A stretch of 64,000 bases of DNA from Archivesica marissinica (lineage: Eukaryota; Mollusca; Bivalvia; Venerida; Vesicomyidae): NCBI GenBank assembly GCA_014843695.1, contig CM026402.1:20941776-21005775 (forward strand), in the 5' to 3' direction. The notes beneath the pieces were generated by a model. The model had not been told where the DNA came from, ran no database searches, and saw only the letters and a program-made list of their open reading frames with translations. Each line of letters begins with the position of its first letter. The stretch's first letter is position 1. Below are positions 27,851 through 64,000 of the stretch, piece by piece. The position numbers were made by a program, and so were the translations under genes.

Positions 27851-28452
27851 AAATTATCAATCGTGTTTACACCTGACTACAAACTCCAACTTCTATCGTA
27901 TCTGTTCTGGATTAGTTGCATACGCGATCACGTTGACAGGTGATCGACTGAGAAGCTGACCCATCCAGTATGTTCTTGTGACAGGAATGCAGACTGCCTC
28001 TGTATCTCTACCTTGTGGCTTATCGTTGTGTTGGTTGCCAGCGCTATGATTTGCCCGTCGTGTACTACTTCTCTTATTCATATGTTCGGTTACTACTGCA
28101 CAACGTCCGTTTCAATAAATATCTGATTCAGATTGGCTAACTATTTCATCGAACGGAACTAAAGTTGCTCCCAACTTACTTTACCCAATAATTGGTAATA
28201 TCTCCCAATTCTTCTGTCACTGTCGACCATTGTCAGAAAACACTGACTTTGCTACCGACATCTTGTACCCGATTTGGAAATGCCTTAGAACTATTCTTCG
28301 GTCTTCTCTATTTCTGGTCTAGCACTATATTTTATATATCACGAATATATTCCACTTTCCTATCGCCATTACAGTTTCCCTTTTCTCGTTTATAAGGTGT
28401 AAATGACATTGTTTTCAATGATAACAGTCCGCCATTTTTAAATCAGTTATTA

Positions 28453-62136
<33,684 letters not shown>

Positions 62137-62172
62137 CTGTGAAAAGACATAAAATGTATTTACTAAAAATAC

Positions 62173-62303
62173 TAGTTTATACAAAATATAGTTAGCTCGA
62201 TTGCGACATTTAACATGTAATCACTATGTAGACGGCATTCCTGGTGAAATCCATCACCATGAGGGAGAGAGATGAGGCAATGTGGACTTAAGTGTCTTGC
62301 CGT
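62173..62303 (-). mobile_element. SINE family A copy, head missing
   Basis: Tail and body to about GGCAAGACACTTAAGTCCAC on the minus strand; no tRNA head. Its left end is 36 bp upstream of the Pax6 paired-box acceptor, inside the likely branch-site region. Confidence 0.82.
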
Positions 62304-62409
62304 ATTAGAGTATCACCTTTATTTCTTTATTTTGGAGGGGCTGCACCTCACCCATTGGTGACGAGGAGGACACCATATCTATTGTACGACAGATGCACAG
62401 CCACACAAC

Positions 62410-62660
62410 CAATACAAGTATGCTGACACCAAAAAGAAACTGTACACCTGCCTTAGAGATAAAATGTATATCCTTTTGGAAACAAACGTAGGCAAATTTG
62501 GTATCAAAATGTGCGACGTATTGGGTAAATTAGTTCAATGTGTGAAGAATTATTTTCTTCACTCATGATAGTAAAATCCATAATTCTAAAATGTGTAACG
62601 AAAAAGTAACGCTCAATATAAAAGTACACATTTTTGTTATGGTGTCAGTTATGCTAAATG
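62410..62660 (+). repeat. Duplicated segment, copy 2 (5' side of the paired-box exon)
   Basis: Direct-orientation partner of 59815-60060, 2.6 kb away, so the two copies bracket exon a. Confidence 0.88.
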
Positions 62661-63370
62661 AATAGGTAAACGAGTAATACATAACGCCAAACTAAAATAT
62701 CAGCGTATATGTGATATATATTATATACTTAGAGCTGCTCAAAATATAGCGTCTGGCAGAAATATATATATTGCAAATATAGTACTGTAATTAGTTTTCG
62801 TCGCGGCAAAACAATGCTGCATCAACTACTGATTGTGTTTGTGATACGTGGTTGTTATGATACCTGGTGTTTATGATGCGTGCTCCCGTTCTATTACAAC
62901 ATAGGCGTAGGATCAGTTGTTAATCGTAATATCGTTAGCTTAACTCAAGTAAACCATTCTCCCAAATGCACATGCGCAAATACGGGTAAATCGACCCGTC
63001 ACAACACCCGCGTACACACGGGAATTGTGACAGGTAAACCAACTAGAATCAGATGATGCGCATTAGACGCTCATCGAATTACTGAAGAACATGATTTGGA
63101 ATGTCAACGTAAAACTAACGTAAAGCGTGTTCCACTTATCGATACAGAAGAGATGTGTTCAGCAGACGACATACCTTATAATGAACGAATTATTCCTACT
63201 CAAATTGACTGTCACGAGTTCTAGGAACTTGACTAGCAGGTAATACTACCCCTTTAAATACAAGCACAAGTAATACCCAAGTGTTACAGAAGATAAATCA
63301 AACTAAGATATTTGTAATTACAAACGTACTCGAATAATAAATGATCTCCTTTTCACTAGGACATTCTTGT
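62661..63370. other. Unassigned 5' intron or flank; candidate Pax6 start exon inside
   Basis: Two weak minus-strand signals: an ATG at 62973-62971 reading six codons (MCIWEN) plus one G to a GTTTAC donor, whose phase fits exon a; and an AG|GTATGT donor at about 63171. Neither is supported by homology. Confidence 0.25.
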
Positions 63371-63372
63371 TT

Positions 63373-63617
63373 AGTTTATACACATTTAGTTTGGCTCGAT
63401 TGCGGAACAAGTTCTTACAACTTATATTAATCACTCTCGAGACCTCATTCCTGACGGAATCCATCGCAACGAGGGAGAGAGAAGAGGCAATGTTGAATTT
63501 AAATGCATTGCTTAAGGGCACAAGACACAAAGGTAACGGCTCCAGCGGGGCTCGAACTCCGGGCCGTTCGCACCTGAAGCGAACACGCTACCACTGCGCG
63601 ATCACGATTGCCACAAC
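63373..63617 (-). mobile_element. SINE family A copy with 9-bp target duplication
   Basis: Full length with an 8-bp insertion (AGACACAA) in the body. TTCTTGTTT flanks it at 63364-63372 and 63618-63626. Confidence 0.92.
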
Positions 63618-63837
63618 TTCTTGTTTCGTTCTTCTTTCTCCATTTCTTTGTTATTCTCTCTCTATTTGCTAATTATGCATTGGTTATATGATTGTTATTG
63701 TTACATACATGTATATAGATCAATACAGTATTCTCAAATCAGATGTATAACAGCATTGGATAGATTAATTTTAATTAATTAATCTGCTCTACATAAAATT
63801 GAATTAAAATAGAGATGCTGAGATAATATTCCTATCT

Positions 63838-64000
63838 AGTATCTCTCATAACACTCTCACATTGGAAACATTCTAATCAACATGTATATCTACCATCAGT
63901 CTAACACTCTCACATTGGAAACAGTTTAATCAACATGTATATTTACCATCAGTCTAACACTCTCACATTGGAAACATTCTAATCAACATGTATATTTACC
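63838..64000. repeat. 53-bp tandem repeat running off the right edge
   Basis: Three visible units read CTCTCACATTGGAAACATTC, TAATCAACATGTATATTTAC, CATCAGTCTAACA. The array length is unknown because it is cut by the window. Confidence 0.95.

Overview
The window is animal nuclear DNA, most likely from a mollusc and probably a bivalve. It has one recognisable gene, long introns with canonical GT-AG boundaries, many tRNA-derived SINEs with target-site duplications, MITE-like inverted-repeat elements and very large satellite arrays. The bivalve guess rests on two dispersed repeats resembling ones I know to be common in bivalve genomes: the foldback element around the ATAGATCCTGATCAG motif, and the tRNA-headed repeat with GGTAGAACCACCGACCTTCC. 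The encoded linker and C-terminal tail also look lophotrochozoan.

The gene is Pax6 (Pax4/6 class transcription factor), on the minus strand. Eight coding exons join in phase from a paired-box exon at 61790-62136 down to the stop codon at 28453, giving 435 residues plus a split first codon. In order they encode the paired domain (exon a and the start of b), a linker (b, c), the homeodomain (c, d, e) and a Pro/Ser/Thr-rich activation tail ending in the Pax6-type SQYWPRIQ terminus (e to h). The initiator exon was not securely found; it lies above 62136 or beyond the window. No other protein gene can be supported. The many long open frames elsewhere are tandem repeats with a period divisible by three, or SINE bodies.

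Layout: 1-8123, a 44-bp satellite with higher-order repeats, running off the left edge. 8124-27900, the 3' flank of Pax6: SINEs, an 11-copy 68-77 bp array, a (CAGA)n block, a 3.5-kb G-rich 20-21 bp minisatellite, a 37-bp array, a 1.6-kb TCTG/TATATCTGTC microsatellite, a 46-bp array and an old degenerate array. 28453-62136, Pax6, with introns of 0.6 to 15.4 kb holding ten or more SINEs and several tandem arrays. 62137-64000, the first visible intron or 5' flank, with two more SINEs and a 53-bp array running off the right edge.

The most interesting structure is the relation between inverted-repeat elements, tandem arrays and Pax6 splice sites. A 36-bp array abutting exon f is an amplified terminal inverted repeat of a MITE-like element, and every unit carries acceptor-like and donor-like motifs. 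A 31-bp array abutting exon g repeats the sequence just upstream of its acceptor. Two further copies of the exon f acceptor lie about 0.9 and 1.0 kb upstream of the real one. A 37-bp array at 19.4 kb is an amplified arm of a foldback element seen intact at 59.1 kb. The paired-box exon also carries unusual residues in an otherwise textbook Pax6 paired domain.
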